The translations under genes and the position numbers were made by a program. A stretch of DNA of 64,000 bases, taken from Williamsia sp. CHRR-6. Lineage in GTDB: Bacteria > Actinomycetota > Actinomycetes > Mycobacteriales > Mycobacteriaceae. The notes under the pieces were generated by a model that saw only the letters and a program-made list of their open reading frames with translations, made no database searches and was not told the origin of the DNA. Location: positions 310,001-374,000 of the forward strand of contig NZ_JAHCSG010000001.1 in NCBI RefSeq assembly GCF_018474015.1. The letters are read 5' to 3'. Shown here piece after piece: positions 52,402 to 61,536 of the stretch (position 1 is the first letter of the stretch; each line of letters opens with the position of its first letter).

Positions 52402-53606
52402 CAGCGCTCACCCACCGCGACCGAGGCCATGCCGGCACTGCGCGCCCGGTCGACCACCTCGCCGATCACCTGCGCTACTCGGTCGATGTCGGCTGCGGTG
52501 GTCGTCGGCGAAAGGCTGAACCGCAGACTGCTACGCGCGTCCGCCGTCGACATCCCCATCGCCAGCAGCACGTGACTGGCGCGAGCGACACCTGCGGTAC
52601 AGGCCGACCCGGTCGAGCACTCGATGCCGTGGGCGTCGAGCAGCATCAACAGCGAATCACCCTCGCAGCCGGGAAAGGACACGTGTGCGTTGCCGGGCAG
52701 CCGCCGAGAATCCCTGGGACCGTTGACGACACATCCATCGATCCGCGACAACGTGTCCAGCAGCCGGTCCCGTAATCCGGTCACCCACCCGACCGTCGAG
52801 TCGAGCCGACTCACCGAGACCCGAAGAGCAGCCGCCATTCCCGCGGCCGCGGCCGCATCCGGGGTGCCCGAGCGGACGTCACGCTCGTGACCGCCGCCGT
52901 GCAGCAACGGCACACACGCGACGTCGCGACGCAGCAGCAACGCACCCACGCCGTGCGGACCGCCGAACTTGTGGCCGGCGATGCTCAACGCCGAGAGCTC
53001 CGAGGACCCGAAGTCGACCGGGAGGTTGCCTGCCACCTGGATGCCGTCGGTGTGCATGGGGACCCCGAACTGCGCTGCGATGGAGGCGAGTTCGGCGATC
53101 GGCTGGATCGCGCCCACCTCGTTGTTGGCCCACATGATGGACACCAGCGCGGTGCGCTCGCCGTGATCGGCCAACTCGGTTCGAAGGTCGGCGGGATCGA
53201 CGAGACCGTCGGAGTCGACCGGCAGGACCACGAGTTCGGCACCCTCGTGTTCGACCAGCCACTGCGCGGGATCGATCACCGCGTGGTGCTCCACGGCCGA
53301 GATGACCAGCCGAGTGCGAGCGGGGTCGGCGGCTCGCCGGGCCCAGTAGATGCCTTTGACGGCGAGGTTGTCGCTCTCGGTACCACCGGCAGTGAAGATG
53401 ACCTCGGAGGGACGAGCCGACAGGGCTGCGGCGATGCTCTCGCGCGCCTCTTCCAGATGGCGGCGGACTCGCCGACCAGATCCGTGCAGCGACGCGGCGT
53501 TACCCGCCTCACCCAGCAGTTGCGTCATCGCCTCGACCGCCTCGGGGAGCATCGCGGTGGACGCGGCATTGTCGAGGTAGACCGGCGTCTGACCTGTGTT
53601 GGGCAT
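52401..53606 (-). CDS. iscS: Cysteine desulfurase (IscS/NifS type)
   Basis: PLP enzyme that takes sulfur from cysteine for tRNA thiolation and Fe-S clusters. The 401-residue protein has [20 protein letters not shown], the PLP Lys in [10 protein letters not shown] and the persulfide Cys in STGSACTAG. The usual HTDAxQ near the cofactor reads MHTDGIQ, a small Gly-for-Ala change. It is upstream of mnmA with a one-base overlap, so it probably serves MnmA directly. Confidence 0.95.
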   Translation of the reverse strand: MPNTGQTPVYLDNAASTAMLPEAVEAMTQLLGEAGNAASLHGSGRRVRRHLEEARESIAAALSARPSEVIFTAGGTESDNLAVKGIYWARRAADPARTRLVISAVEHHAVIDPAQWLVEHEGAELVVLPVDSDGLVDPADLRTELADHGERTALVSIMWANNEVGAIQPIAELASIAAQFGVPMHTDGIQVAGNLPVDFGSSELSALSIAGHKFGGPHGVGALLLRRDVACVPLLHGGGHERDVRSGTPDAAAAAGMAAALRVSVSRLDSTVGWVTGLRDRLLDTLSRIDGCVVNGPRDSRRLPGNAHVSFPGCEGDSLLMLLDAHGIECSTGSACTAGVARASHVLLAMGMSTADARSSLRFSLSPTTTAADIDRVAQVIGEVVDRARSAGMASVAVGER

Positions 53607-53692
53607 GATCGTCCCAGGATAACGCTCCGGTGACGCCGACCGAATCCATGCCCCACAGGGTCAATGGTGGAAGCGACCGAACCGGCGACAGG

Positions 53693-54640
53693 TCACCCGG
53701 CCAGCCGCAGCTCGGCGTGATCGATCACGACCGACGGGTGCTCGGTCACGGAGCCGACGGTGCGAGTTCCACCGGCGCCGGTATCGGTGGTCACGTGCTC
53801 GTTCGCAGATGCGAACACCAACCGTTCACACCGTGCGGCCAGCGCGCGACGATCCTCACCGGGCAGCTGGGTCTCGTGAACCCGCACCCGAACCGTCAGC
53901 CCAGCAGATCGGATCACCCTGCGCATCGTGTCCAGTAGATCGTCGCCGCCGATGAAGCTGGCCTGGGTGCACACGTCCCCGTCGGCGCAGTGGTATCCGA
54001 CGTGCATCGGGATGACCGACGAGCGGGCGGTCACCGCCGCCTCGAAGGTGGCCGGGGTGAACGTCCCCGCAGTCCGCCCGCAGTAGGTGGTGCCCTCTGG
54101 GAAGACGCCCACCGCATCGTCGCGATGCAGCCGGTCGACCATCGCCGCGATGGTGTCGGGCAGGTCGCGCAACGATTCCCGACGCAACCCGATCACCCCG
54201 ACCCGCCGAGCCAGCGTTCCCACGCCCGGCCACGTCAGCAGTTCGGCCTTGGCGACGAATCGAGCCGGTATCACCGCCGCGACGGCCAGGATGTCGAGGA
54301 ACGAGGTGTGGTTGGCCACGATCAACCCCGCTCCCCGCCCCGCGTAGGGACGTCGGTCGTCGATCTGCAGAGCGATACCCAACGATGCCAGCAGCGCACG
54401 CGCAGCCATCCGGGCGAAACGTCGACGAACCGGGCGTGGCGCCACCACCATCGCCGACCCCACGGCCAGCAGGCCGAGCGCGGTCACCCCGAACCGCAGG
54501 ATCCGCCCCAGCATCCGGACCGGACTCACCGACGGATGAGCGCCGATGCAGCCTGCATCGCAGGTGCTGATGGGAAACCACGGATGCCGCGGTGGCGCCA
54601 CATCGGCGGCTGAGCCCGAGACTGAGGTCAGTGGGGTCAT
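53693..54640 (-). CDS. PlsC-type 1-acylglycerol-3-phosphate O-acyltransferase (OlsA-like candidate)
   Basis: A 315-residue membrane-associated acyltransferase. A hydrophobic stretch near residues 50-66 precedes the HX4D motif NHTSFLDILA, and FPEGTTYCG is the second acyltransferase block. I use the ATG at 54638-54640, which follows GAGAGGA by five bases, not the earlier GTG at 54667. It lies 57 bases after a GNAT-fold acyltransferase gene. Together they resemble OlsB/OlsA of ornithine-lipid synthesis, although ordinary lysophosphatidate acyltransfer is equally possible. Confidence 0.85.
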   Translation of the reverse strand: MTPLTSVSGSAADVAPPRHPWFPISTCDAGCIGAHPSVSPVRMLGRILRFGVTALGLLAVGSAMVVAPRPVRRRFARMAARALLASLGIALQIDDRRPYAGRGAGLIVANHTSFLDILAVAAVIPARFVAKAELLTWPGVGTLARRVGVIGLRRESLRDLPDTIAAMVDRLHRDDAVGVFPEGTTYCGRTAGTFTPATFEAAVTARSSVIPMHVGYHCADGDVCTQASFIGGDDLLDTMRRVIRSAGLTVRVRVHETQLPGEDRRALAARCERLVFASANEHVTTDTGAGGTRTVGSVTEHPSVVIDHAELRLAG

Positions 54641-54697
54641 GTCGGTCCTCTCGATCACGGTGGACACCTGGGCGCTCGGGTGCGAACGAAGCGAGGG

Positions 54698-55564
54698 TCA
54701 GCCGAGCTGGGCGGGGTCGTATCGCTGGGCGGGGTCGTATCGCTGGGCGGCGTCGGCCGCCGAGCGCAGGCGCTGCAGGTAGCGCTGGTTGGCGGCGGTC
54801 TTGTCGAGCACGGTGACAAAGTCGCCGACCCCGAAGTCGATGTCGTGGGCGGGTTCACCGCAGATCTGCGCACCCAAGCGGAGGTACCCCCGCAGCAGGC
54901 CCGGCACCACCACCGCGGCCGGCGGCTCGATGTCGTCGAGCCGGCGGCCGTCGATGACCACGTGCCGATAGGGGAAGGCCTGCCAGGGTGCACGATGGCG
55001 ATTACGGACCAGGTCACGTACGCCGCGAATGGTGGCACCGGGGACGTCGTCGACGTCGGCGCACACCGGCACCGAGGTGCAGCCGAGCACGTAGCGATAG
55101 CCGGTGGCGTCGAGGTAGCGCAGGATGCCCGCCCACATCAACGCCATCACCGAACCGGACCGGTGAGCCGACTCGACACACGCGCGTCCCATCTCCACGG
55201 TCTGCGAGGCGAACCCCGCCAGTTCGCCGAGATCGAACTCGGTGGCCGTGTACAGGCCGCCGGTCGCCGCCGCTCCGGGCGGAGGCAACATGCGGTAGCA
55301 CCCGACCACCTCCTCGGTGAGGTTGTGTCGCACCAGGATGTGGTCGCAGTGTTCGTCGAACCGATCGGCGTCTCGGCCGTCGGTGACCGCCGACATCGCC
55401 GACCCGAAGCCGGGCTCCTCGGCGAACACCCGGTAGCGCAGACGCTGCGCGGCCTCGATGTCGGCAGCGGTGTTCGACACCACGAGGTGATAAACGGGGC
55501 CCGCGAGCAGCGGGCGCGCCGGCGCCTGGATCCTGGGTGGGGGTGACACGATCGAGTTGGTCAT
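54698..55564 (-). CDS. GNAT-fold acyltransferase of the OlsB/acyl-amino-acid type
   Basis: A 288-residue protein of the Acetyltransf_5 group. It has RLRYRVFAEEPGF, DEHCDHILVRHN, VGCYRMLPP, the hallmark EMGRACVESAHRSGSVMALM and YVLGCTSVP. OlsB members N-acylate ornithine using acyl-ACP. The ATG at 55562-55564 is preferred to a GTG two codons before. The C-terminus ends in AQRYDP repeats. It precedes the PlsC-like gene, supporting a two-step lipid pathway (inference). Confidence 0.82.
   Translation of the reverse strand: MTNSIVSPPPRIQAPARPLLAGPVYHLVVSNTAADIEAAQRLRYRVFAEEPGFGSAMSAVTDGRDADRFDEHCDHILVRHNLTEEVVGCYRMLPPPGAAATGGLYTATEFDLGELAGFASQTVEMGRACVESAHRSGSVMALMWAGILRYLDATGYRYVLGCTSVPVCADVDDVPGATIRGVRDLVRNRHRAPWQAFPYRHVVIDGRRLDDIEPPAAVVVPGLLRGYLRLGAQICGEPAHDIDFGVGDFVTVLDKTAANQRYLQRLRSAADAAQRYDPAQRYDPAQLG
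54706..54751 (-). repeat. 18-bp tandem repeat at the 3' end of the GNAT gene
   Basis: GCTGGGCGGGGTCGTATC occurs at 54706-54723 and 54724-54741 with a partial third copy from 54742. It encodes AQRYDP repeats next to the stop codon, in frame. Confidence 0.92.
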
Positions 55565-55697
55565 GGCCACAGGTGTAACGGCCGGATCGAACTATGCCGC
55601 GCACGCTGTGTGACGTGTCGATGGAGACCTCGTGAACAGCCCTGAGCTGGGTGAATGACACTCGACACGGGTATGTCGCAGGAACCAACCACAAAAA

Positions 55698-55735
55698 CAA
55701 CCGACCCCCGGAGAGTGATCTCCGGGGGTCGGTTG
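55698..55735 (-). terminator. Intrinsic terminator of etfBA
   Basis: A perfect 17-bp stem (CAACCGACCCCCGGAGA and complement) with loop GTGA lies about 50 bases past the etfA stop. On the minus strand it is followed by TTTTTG. The opposite strand offers a weaker tail for the GNAT side, which reads away. Confidence 0.93.
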
Positions 55736-55786
55736 GATGAATCGTCCAGTGGGCAGGCCGTGCGGCCTGCGGTCACACGGTAACGG

Positions 55787-56743
55787 TCACTTGCGCGCCT
55801 TGACCGCCTCGGCAAGCTGCGGGGCCACCTCGAACAGGTCACCCACCACCCCGTAGTCGGCGATTTCGAAGATGGGAGCTTCCTCGTCCTTGTTGACTGC
55901 GACGATGGTCTTCGAGGTCTGCATACCGGCCCGGTGCTGGATGGCACCGGAGATCCCCAGCGCGACGTACAGCTGCGGCGACACCGTCTTGCCGGTCTGG
56001 CCGACCTGGAACTGACCCGGGTAGTAGCCGGAGTCGACCGCGGCACGCGACGCGCCGACGGCGGCACCCAGCGAGTCGGCCAGCTCTTCGACGACCGAGA
56101 ACTTCTCGGCGCTGCCCACACCGCGGCCGCCGGAGACCACGATCGAGGCCTCGGTCAGCTCGGGGCGGTCACCGCCGACGATGGGCTCGACCTTGGTGAC
56201 CTTGACGGCGTTGCCGGCCGGAGCCGGAACGGCCACGTCGACACGCTCACCCGCACCGGCCTGCGGCGCTGCCTCCACGCCACCGGGGCGGATCGAGTAC
56301 ACGGGCACCGCACCCTTGGCCTTGGCGTCGACAGTGAATGCGCCGCCGAAGATCGAGTGGATCCCAGTGCCGTCGTCCTTGATGCCGACGATGTCGGTGA
56401 GGATGCCCGAACCCAGCCGTACGGCCAGACGGCCGGAGATCTCCTTGCCGTCGGCAGTGGCTGCGACCACCACACCAGCCGGGGACGCCTGCTCGGCGAC
56501 TGCGGCCAGGATGTCGACCTTCGGGCTGATCAGGTAGCCGTCGACGTCGTCGGATTCGGCCACATAGATCTTCTCGGCGCCGAGTTCGGTGAGGCCACCG
56601 ATCAACGGGTCGGCCGTCCCGGGCTTGCCCGCGACGACAACCGACGGCGAGCCGATCGCGCGTGCAGCGGTGATGAGCTCGCCGGTGACCTTCTTCAGGC
56701 CACCTTCAGCGTCGAGCTCGGCGAGAACCAGTACTTCAGCCAT
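55787..56743 (-). CDS. etfA: Electron transfer flavoprotein, alpha subunit
   Basis: Takes electrons from acyl-CoA dehydrogenases. The 318-residue protein (FixB) has the N-terminal ETF domain and the C-terminal FAD domain with [34 protein letters not shown] (ending in TGKTVSP) and [22 protein letters not shown] lies nine bases before the ATG at 56741-56743. It follows etfB by 37 bases. Confidence 0.97.
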   Translation of the reverse strand: MAEVLVLAELDAEGGLKKVTGELITAARAIGSPSVVVAGKPGTADPLIGGLTELGAEKIYVAESDDVDGYLISPKVDILAAVAEQASPAGVVVAATADGKEISGRLAVRLGSGILTDIVGIKDDGTGIHSIFGGAFTVDAKAKGAVPVYSIRPGGVEAAPQAGAGERVDVAVPAPAGNAVKVTKVEPIVGGDRPELTEASIVVSGGRGVGSAEKFSVVEELADSLGAAVGASRAAVDSGYYPGQFQVGQTGKTVSPQLYVALGISGAIQHRAGMQTSKTIVAVNKDEEAPIFEIADYGVVGDLFEVAPQLAEAVKARK

Positions 56744-56780
56744 GTTTGTTCGCTCCTTCTCGATGTCTCGTGTGGCCGGG

Positions 56781-57566
56781 TCAGATGATCTTCTGGCCGA
56801 CGAGGAACTCGGCGACCTTGGTTCCACCGTCACCCTCGTCGGTGATGCGCTCACCGGCGGTCTTGGGCGGCTTGGGAACCGATGTCAGAACCGAGGAGCC
56901 GGCGTTCTCCAAGCCCACATCCGACGGCTCGACTCCGATCTCGGCCAGGGTCACGACCTGGACTTCCTTCTTCTTTGCGGCCATGATGCCCTTGAAGGAC
57001 GGGAAGCGCGGCTCGTTGATCTTCTCGTTCACGCTCACGATCGCGGGCAGCTGCGACTCCACGTGGGTGATGCCCTCGTCGGTCTCGCGCTCCCCGATCA
57101 GACGCTCGCCCTCGATGGTCAGCTTGCGCAGATGGGTCAGGTGCGGCAGCTCCAGGTACTCGGCGATCATCGCCGGGACGGCACCGGAACGACCATCAGT
57201 CGCCTCGTTGCCGGCGATGACGAGCTCGACGCCCTCGACGGTGCCCAGCGCACGCGCCAGAACGTAGGAGGTCTGAACGGCATCCGAGCCGTGCATCAGG
57301 TCGTCCTTGATGTGGATGGCGCGATCGGCCCCCATCGACAACGCTTTGCGGATGGCGTCGGTGGTGCGCTCGGGACCGGCCGACAGGACGGTCACCTCGC
57401 CACCGTTGGCTTCTTTGATCTGCAGCGCTTCCTCGACGGCTCGCTCGTTGATCTCGTCGAGCACGGCGTCAGCCGCCTCACGGTCCAGCGTGTAGTCGCC
57501 ATCGGAGAGCTTGCGCTCAGACCAGGTGTCCGGAACCTGCTTGATCAGTACGACGATGTTCGTCAT
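56781..57566 (-). CDS. etfB: Electron transfer flavoprotein, beta subunit
   Basis: A 261-residue FixA. It has MTNIVVLIKQVPDTWSERKL, the AMP-binding region with GNEATDGRSGAVPAMIAEYL and the recognition-loop signature EPRFPSFKGIMAAKKKEV. The ATG at 57564-57566 matches relatives; an ATG three codons earlier follows GGAGG closely. A palindrome about 46 bases upstream may be an operator. Confidence 0.97.
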   Translation of the reverse strand: MTNIVVLIKQVPDTWSERKLSDGDYTLDREAADAVLDEINERAVEEALQIKEANGGEVTVLSAGPERTTDAIRKALSMGADRAIHIKDDLMHGSDAVQTSYVLARALGTVEGVELVIAGNEATDGRSGAVPAMIAEYLELPHLTHLRKLTIEGERLIGERETDEGITHVESQLPAIVSVNEKINEPRFPSFKGIMAAKKKEVQVVTLAEIGVEPSDVGLENAGSSVLTSVPKPPKTAGERITDEGDGGTKVAEFLVGQKII

Positions 57567-57611
57567 GGTCCTCATCGACCTCCGCTCGGAATCTGTGAAC
57601 CAACCGTAAAC

Positions 57612-57625
57612 TTACCGGCCAGTAA
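57612..57625 (-). promoter_or_regulatory. Candidate TetR-type operator upstream of etfBA
   Basis: TTACTGGCCGGTAA (minus strand) is palindromic except for one pair. It is flanked by TTTACC and GTTTAC. Sites of this shape are typical for TetR-family regulators of lipid metabolism. Regulator not identified. Confidence 0.5.
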
Positions 57626-57772
57626 GGTAAACCCTCTCTTCCACTGTAGCTCTCCTCGAGCCTCGGTAGAACCCCACGTCAGACCTGGTGGGCACAGGCC
57701 CGATGAGTTGCGTCACACAGTCCCTCGGGGCACCGAGGCGCATGAACGGAATCCCGGCATCACCCCACCCAC

Positions 57773-57778
57773 TAGGCT
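57773..57778 (+). promoter_or_regulatory. Leaderless -10 box of the methyltransferase gene
   Basis: TAGGCT ends seven bases before the ATG at 57786. Confidence 0.55.
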
Positions 57779-57785
57779 CTTCGGG

Positions 57786-58628
57786 ATGACCAACGCAACC
57801 GACGGTTCGCACCACACCGAGCGGGGTGTGGTGACCGAACCGATCGGCGACTCCGGGCCGGGCTGCGCCTCCGGGCCGGTCGAATCGGTGCCCACCCTCG
57901 CACTCACCGGCGAGCGCACGGTGCCCGGGATCGCCGAGGAGAACTACTGGTTTCGTCGGCATGAGGTGGCCTACCACCACGTGCTGCAACGCTGCGTGGG
58001 CCGGTCGGTGCTCGAGGCGGGCTCGGGTGAGGGCTACGGCGCCCACCTGATCAGTTCGGTGGCCACCGATGTCGTGTGCGTCGATTACGACGCCACCGCC
58101 GTGGCCCACACCCGCGCGCGATACCCGTCGGTGACCGTGCACCAGGGCAACCTCGTCGATCTGCCACTGGCCGACGACAGCGTCGAGGTGGTGGTCAACT
58201 TCCAGGTCATCGAGCACCTGTGGGATCAGGCCGCGTTCGTGGCCGAGTGCGCCCGCGTGCTGCGACCGGGCGGGGTGCTGCTGATCAGCACACCCAACCG
58301 GATCACCTTCTCTCCGGGCCGCGACACCCCACTCAACCCGTTCCACACCCGCGAGCTCGCAGCATCAGAGCTCCAGCAGTTGTTGACCGACGGCGGTTTC
58401 CGGGTCGCCGAGATGCTCGGTATACATCACGGACCGGTGCTGCGTGCGCTGGACAAGCGGTGGGGCGGCTCGTTCATCGACGCGCAGATCCAACGGGCGC
58501 TCGACGGTGAGCCGTGGCCGGCGACGTTGACCGCCGACGTGGCGACCATCCGCTCCGACGACTTCGAGATCCACGCCGAGCAGATCGACGCCAGCCTGGA
58601 CCTGTTGGCCGTGGCGGAGTTGGTGTGA
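57786..58628 (+). CDS. SAM-dependent methyltransferase, Rv3030-like (methylglucose lipopolysaccharide cluster)
   Basis: A 280-residue class I methyltransferase. SAM motif I is VLEAGSGEGYGAHLI, motif II VVCVDYDATAV, and NFQVIEHLWDQAAFV is a characteristic post-motif. ENYWFRRHEVAYHHV near residue 57 and TPNRITFSPGRDTPLNPFHT match Rv3030 as I recall it. Genetic work in mycobacteria links this gene group to 6-O-methylglucose lipopolysaccharides. Followed after 79 bases by GH57 and GT4 genes on the same strand. Confidence 0.88.
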   Translation: MTNATDGSHHTERGVVTEPIGDSGPGCASGPVESVPTLALTGERTVPGIAEENYWFRRHEVAYHHVLQRCVGRSVLEAGSGEGYGAHLISSVATDVVCVDYDATAVAHTRARYPSVTVHQGNLVDLPLADDSVEVVVNFQVIEHLWDQAAFVAECARVLRPGGVLLISTPNRITFSPGRDTPLNPFHTRELAASELQQLLTDGGFRVAEMLGIHHGPVLRALDKRWGGSFIDAQIQRALDGEPWPATLTADVATIRSDDFEIHAEQIDASLDLLAVAELV

Positions 58629-58707
58629 GGTCGCGTGCGCGCATCGGTCGCGACCCAGCCGTGGCAGCGGGCATCGGTTGCCACCCCATCACGGCAATCG
58701 GGGCGCG

Positions 58708-60234
58708 ATGACCGTTCGGGCAGTCCCCGGCCAGTTCACCCTCGTCCTGCACTCCCATCTGCCGTGGTTGGCCAACCACGGCAGATGGCCGGTCGGTGAG
58801 GAGTGGCTGTACCAATCGTGGGCGGGCTCGTATCAGCCGGTGTTCGAGGTGTTGCGCGGCCTGGCCGACGACGGCTACTCGCACTGCATGAGCCTAGGAG
58901 TCACCCCGGTTCTGGCCGCTCAACTCGACGACCCACACTGCGGCGCGTCGATGTTCGAGTGGTTGGCGTCGTGGCAGTTGCGCGCCCAGGAGGCCGCGCT
59001 GGCCCGGCGACCGCATTGCGCTGCGCTGGGCGCACGGGAGTTCCGGGCGGCCGAGCACGCGCTGGCCGACTTCGAGACCCATTGGCGCCATGGAGGTTCG
59101 GCGGCACTGCGATCCCTCGTGGATTCGGCGACCATCGAGCTGCTCGGCGGGCCGCTGGCCCATTCATTCGGACCACTGCTCGATCCGCGCCTGCGACGGT
59201 TCACCCTCACCGAGGGCCTGGCCGACACCGCCTTGCGCATCGGCGATGCGCCCCAGGGCATCTGGGCACCGGAGTGCGCCTACGCCCCGGGCATGGGCGA
59301 AGAGTACGCGGCTGCGGGCATCACCCACTTCATGGTCGACGGGCCCGCGCTGCGCGGCGAGACCGCGATGGGGGCGACGGTGTCTGGGGACGTGGTGGCG
59401 TTCGGTCGTGATCTGGAGATCAGCTACCGGGTGTGGTCGCCGAGATCGGGGTACCCCGGACACGCGGCCTACCGCGACTTCCACACCTACGATCACGACC
59501 ACGGGCTCAAACCCGCGCGGGTCACCGGCCGCGGCGTGGCCGGACCCGACAAGGCACCGTATGACCCTGACCGCGCACGGTCCGCGCTGACAAACCATGT
59601 CGAAGACTTCGTCGACCGCGTGCGACGACGGCTGATCGAACAGTCCGCCCGTATCGGCCGACCCGCACTGGTCGTCGCAGCGTTCGACACCGAACTGTTC
59701 GGCCACTGGTGGTTCGAGGGACCGCAGTGGCTGGACGCGGTGTTGCGTCGACTCCCGGAGGCAGGCGTACAGGTGGGCACCCTGGCCGATGCGCGGGCTG
59801 GTGGATTCGTTTCCGGCACAGTCGATCTGGGTCCCTCGTCCTGGGGTTCGGGCAAGGACTGGCGGGTATGGGACGGACCACAGGTGGCCGATCTGGTCGC
59901 CGTGAACTCCGAGGTGGTCTCCACGGCACTCGACACCGTCGCCAAACGGCTCGTCCACACCGACGGCGTCCGGGACCCCGTGTCGGATCAGATCATTCGC
60001 GAGGCCCTGCTGACGGTGTCCTCGGATTGGGCGTTCATGGTCTCCAAGGAGTCCGCTGCTCAGTACGCCCGCGATCGGGCCTTCACCCATGCCCACGCCA
60101 CCCGCGAGATCTGCGCCGCGGCCGACCGCGGACGCGACGGCCAGGCCCGCCGACTCGCGCAGGGCTGGCAGCGGGCCGACAACCTGTTCGGCGCTCTCGA
60201 CGCCCGACGCCTCGATCCCGGGTACACCCGATGA
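58708..60234 (+). CDS. GH57 1,4-alpha-glucan branching enzyme-like
   Basis: A 508-residue GH57 (beta/alpha)7 barrel. Start FTLVLHSHLPWLANHGRWPV contains the conserved His pair. WAPECAYAPGM holds the nucleophile Glu and AAFDTELFGHWWFEGP the acid Asp. GGPLAHSF is the third block. The C-terminal helical domain is complete. Members branch alpha-1,4-glucans. Its stop overlaps the GT4 start (ATGA), so elongation and branching enzymes are coupled. Counterpart Rv3031. Confidence 0.93.
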   Translation: MTVRAVPGQFTLVLHSHLPWLANHGRWPVGEEWLYQSWAGSYQPVFEVLRGLADDGYSHCMSLGVTPVLAAQLDDPHCGASMFEWLASWQLRAQEAALARRPHCAALGAREFRAAEHALADFETHWRHGGSAALRSLVDSATIELLGGPLAHSFGPLLDPRLRRFTLTEGLADTALRIGDAPQGIWAPECAYAPGMGEEYAAAGITHFMVDGPALRGETAMGATVSGDVVAFGRDLEISYRVWSPRSGYPGHAAYRDFHTYDHDHGLKPARVTGRGVAGPDKAPYDPDRARSALTNHVEDFVDRVRRRLIEQSARIGRPALVVAAFDTELFGHWWFEGPQWLDAVLRRLPEAGVQVGTLADARAGGFVSGTVDLGPSSWGSGKDWRVWDGPQVADLVAVNSEVVSTALDTVAKRLVHTDGVRDPVSDQIIREALLTVSSDWAFMVSKESAAQYARDRAFTHAHATREICAAADRGRDGQARRLAQGWQRADNLFGALDARRLDPGYTR

Positions 60235-61487
60235 GGATCCTCATCGTGTCGTGGGAGTACCCGCCGGTCGTGGTGGGCGGACTGGGCCGCCACGTGCACC
60301 ATCTCGCCGTGGCCCTGGCCGCCCGCGCCGACCACGAGGTGGTGGTCCTCAGCCGCCGCCCCACCGGGACCGACGCGCTGACCCACCCCACCGACGATCG
60401 CCTCGTCGACGGCGTGCGGGTGATCGCCGTGGCCGAGGATCCACCCGCCTTCGACTTCGGCAGCGACCTGATGGCGTGGACATTGGCCATGGGGCACAGC
60501 ATGATCCGAGCCGGCTGGCGGATCACCGATCCCACCGGGGTGCCCTGGGTGCCTGACGTTGTGCACGCTCACGACTGGCTGGTGGCACATCCCGCAATCG
60601 CCCTGGCCGAGTTCTACGACGTGCCGTTGGTGGCCACCATCCACGCCACCGAAGCCGGTCGCCACAGCGGTTGGGTGAGCGGTGTCATCAACAAGCAGGT
60701 CCATTCCGTCGAGTGGTGGTTGGCAGCCGAAGCCGACGCCCTCATCGCGTGCTCGACGTCCATGCACGACGAGGTGAGCCGACTCTTCGGACCCGACATC
60801 GCCGAGATCCACACCATCCACAACGGCATCGACCTCTCCACCTGGCCGTTCGCGCAGCGGCGCGGCGGTTCGCAGGCACCGTCACTGCTCTACGCCGGGC
60901 GCCTCGAGTACGAGAAGGGCATCCAAGACCTGATCGCCGCCCTACCCCGGATCCGGCGCGATCACCCCGGGACGACTCTCACCATCGCCGGCGACGGCAC
61001 CCAGGAACAGTGGCTGCGGGAGCTGACGCGAAAGCATCGGGTCGCGCGGGCAGTGCGGTTCGTGGGTGCGGTGGGCCACCACCAGCTCGTCGAGCTCATG
61101 CACGGCTGCGACGCGATCGTGCTGCCGAGCCGCTACGAGCCTTTCGGCATCGTGGCGCTGGAGGCGGCGGCGACCGGCGCTCCCCTGGTCACCTCCACCG
61201 CGGGCGGTCTGGGCGAGGCGGTCACCGACGGGATCACCGGACTGAACTTCGCCCCCGGCGACGTGGCCGGGCTGACCGCCGCAGTGTGCGGGGTGGTGGG
61301 CGATCCGACCGCCGCGGCCAGGCGGGCCCGGCAGGCGCGGGCCCGGTTGACCGAGGAGTTCAGCTGGCCGCTGGTGGCCGAACGCACCGCCGGGGTCTAC
61401 CTGGCCGCCAAACGCCGGATACGCCATCCCATCGGGCGTCCGCACATCATCGAGCGGCCACTACCCGACCGCGACCTCGCGACCTGA
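60231..61487 (+). CDS. GT4 alpha-glucosyltransferase, Rv3032-like glucan synthase
   Basis: A 418-residue GT-B retaining glycosyltransferase. N-terminal SWEYPPVVVGGLGRHVHHLA is the glycogen-synthase-like acceptor loop; DVVHAHDWL, LLYAGRLEYEKGIQDLI and the EX7E motif EPFGIVALEAAA follow. Rv3032 extends alpha-1,4-glucan from UDP- or ADP-glucose for methylglucose lipopolysaccharide. ATG overlaps the GH57 stop by four bases. It is cytosolic. Confidence 0.93.
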   Translation: MRILIVSWEYPPVVVGGLGRHVHHLAVALAARADHEVVVLSRRPTGTDALTHPTDDRLVDGVRVIAVAEDPPAFDFGSDLMAWTLAMGHSMIRAGWRITDPTGVPWVPDVVHAHDWLVAHPAIALAEFYDVPLVATIHATEAGRHSGWVSGVINKQVHSVEWWLAAEADALIACSTSMHDEVSRLFGPDIAEIHTIHNGIDLSTWPFAQRRGGSQAPSLLYAGRLEYEKGIQDLIAALPRIRRDHPGTTLTIAGDGTQEQWLRELTRKHRVARAVRFVGAVGHHQLVELMHGCDAIVLPSRYEPFGIVALEAAATGAPLVTSTAGGLGEAVTDGITGLNFAPGDVAGLTAAVCGVVGDPTAAARRARQARARLTEEFSWPLVAERTAGVYLAAKRRIRHPIGRPHIIERPLPDRDLAT

Positions 61488-61523
61488 GCTCGCCCGACGC
61501 GGGCCGCGGCGCGGCGCGCAGAC

Positions 61524-61529
61524 TAGGTT
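61524..61529 (+). promoter_or_regulatory. Leaderless -10 box of the SDR gene
   Basis: TAGGTT ends seven bases before the ATG at 61537. Confidence 0.55.
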
Positions 61530-61536
61530 TGGCTGC

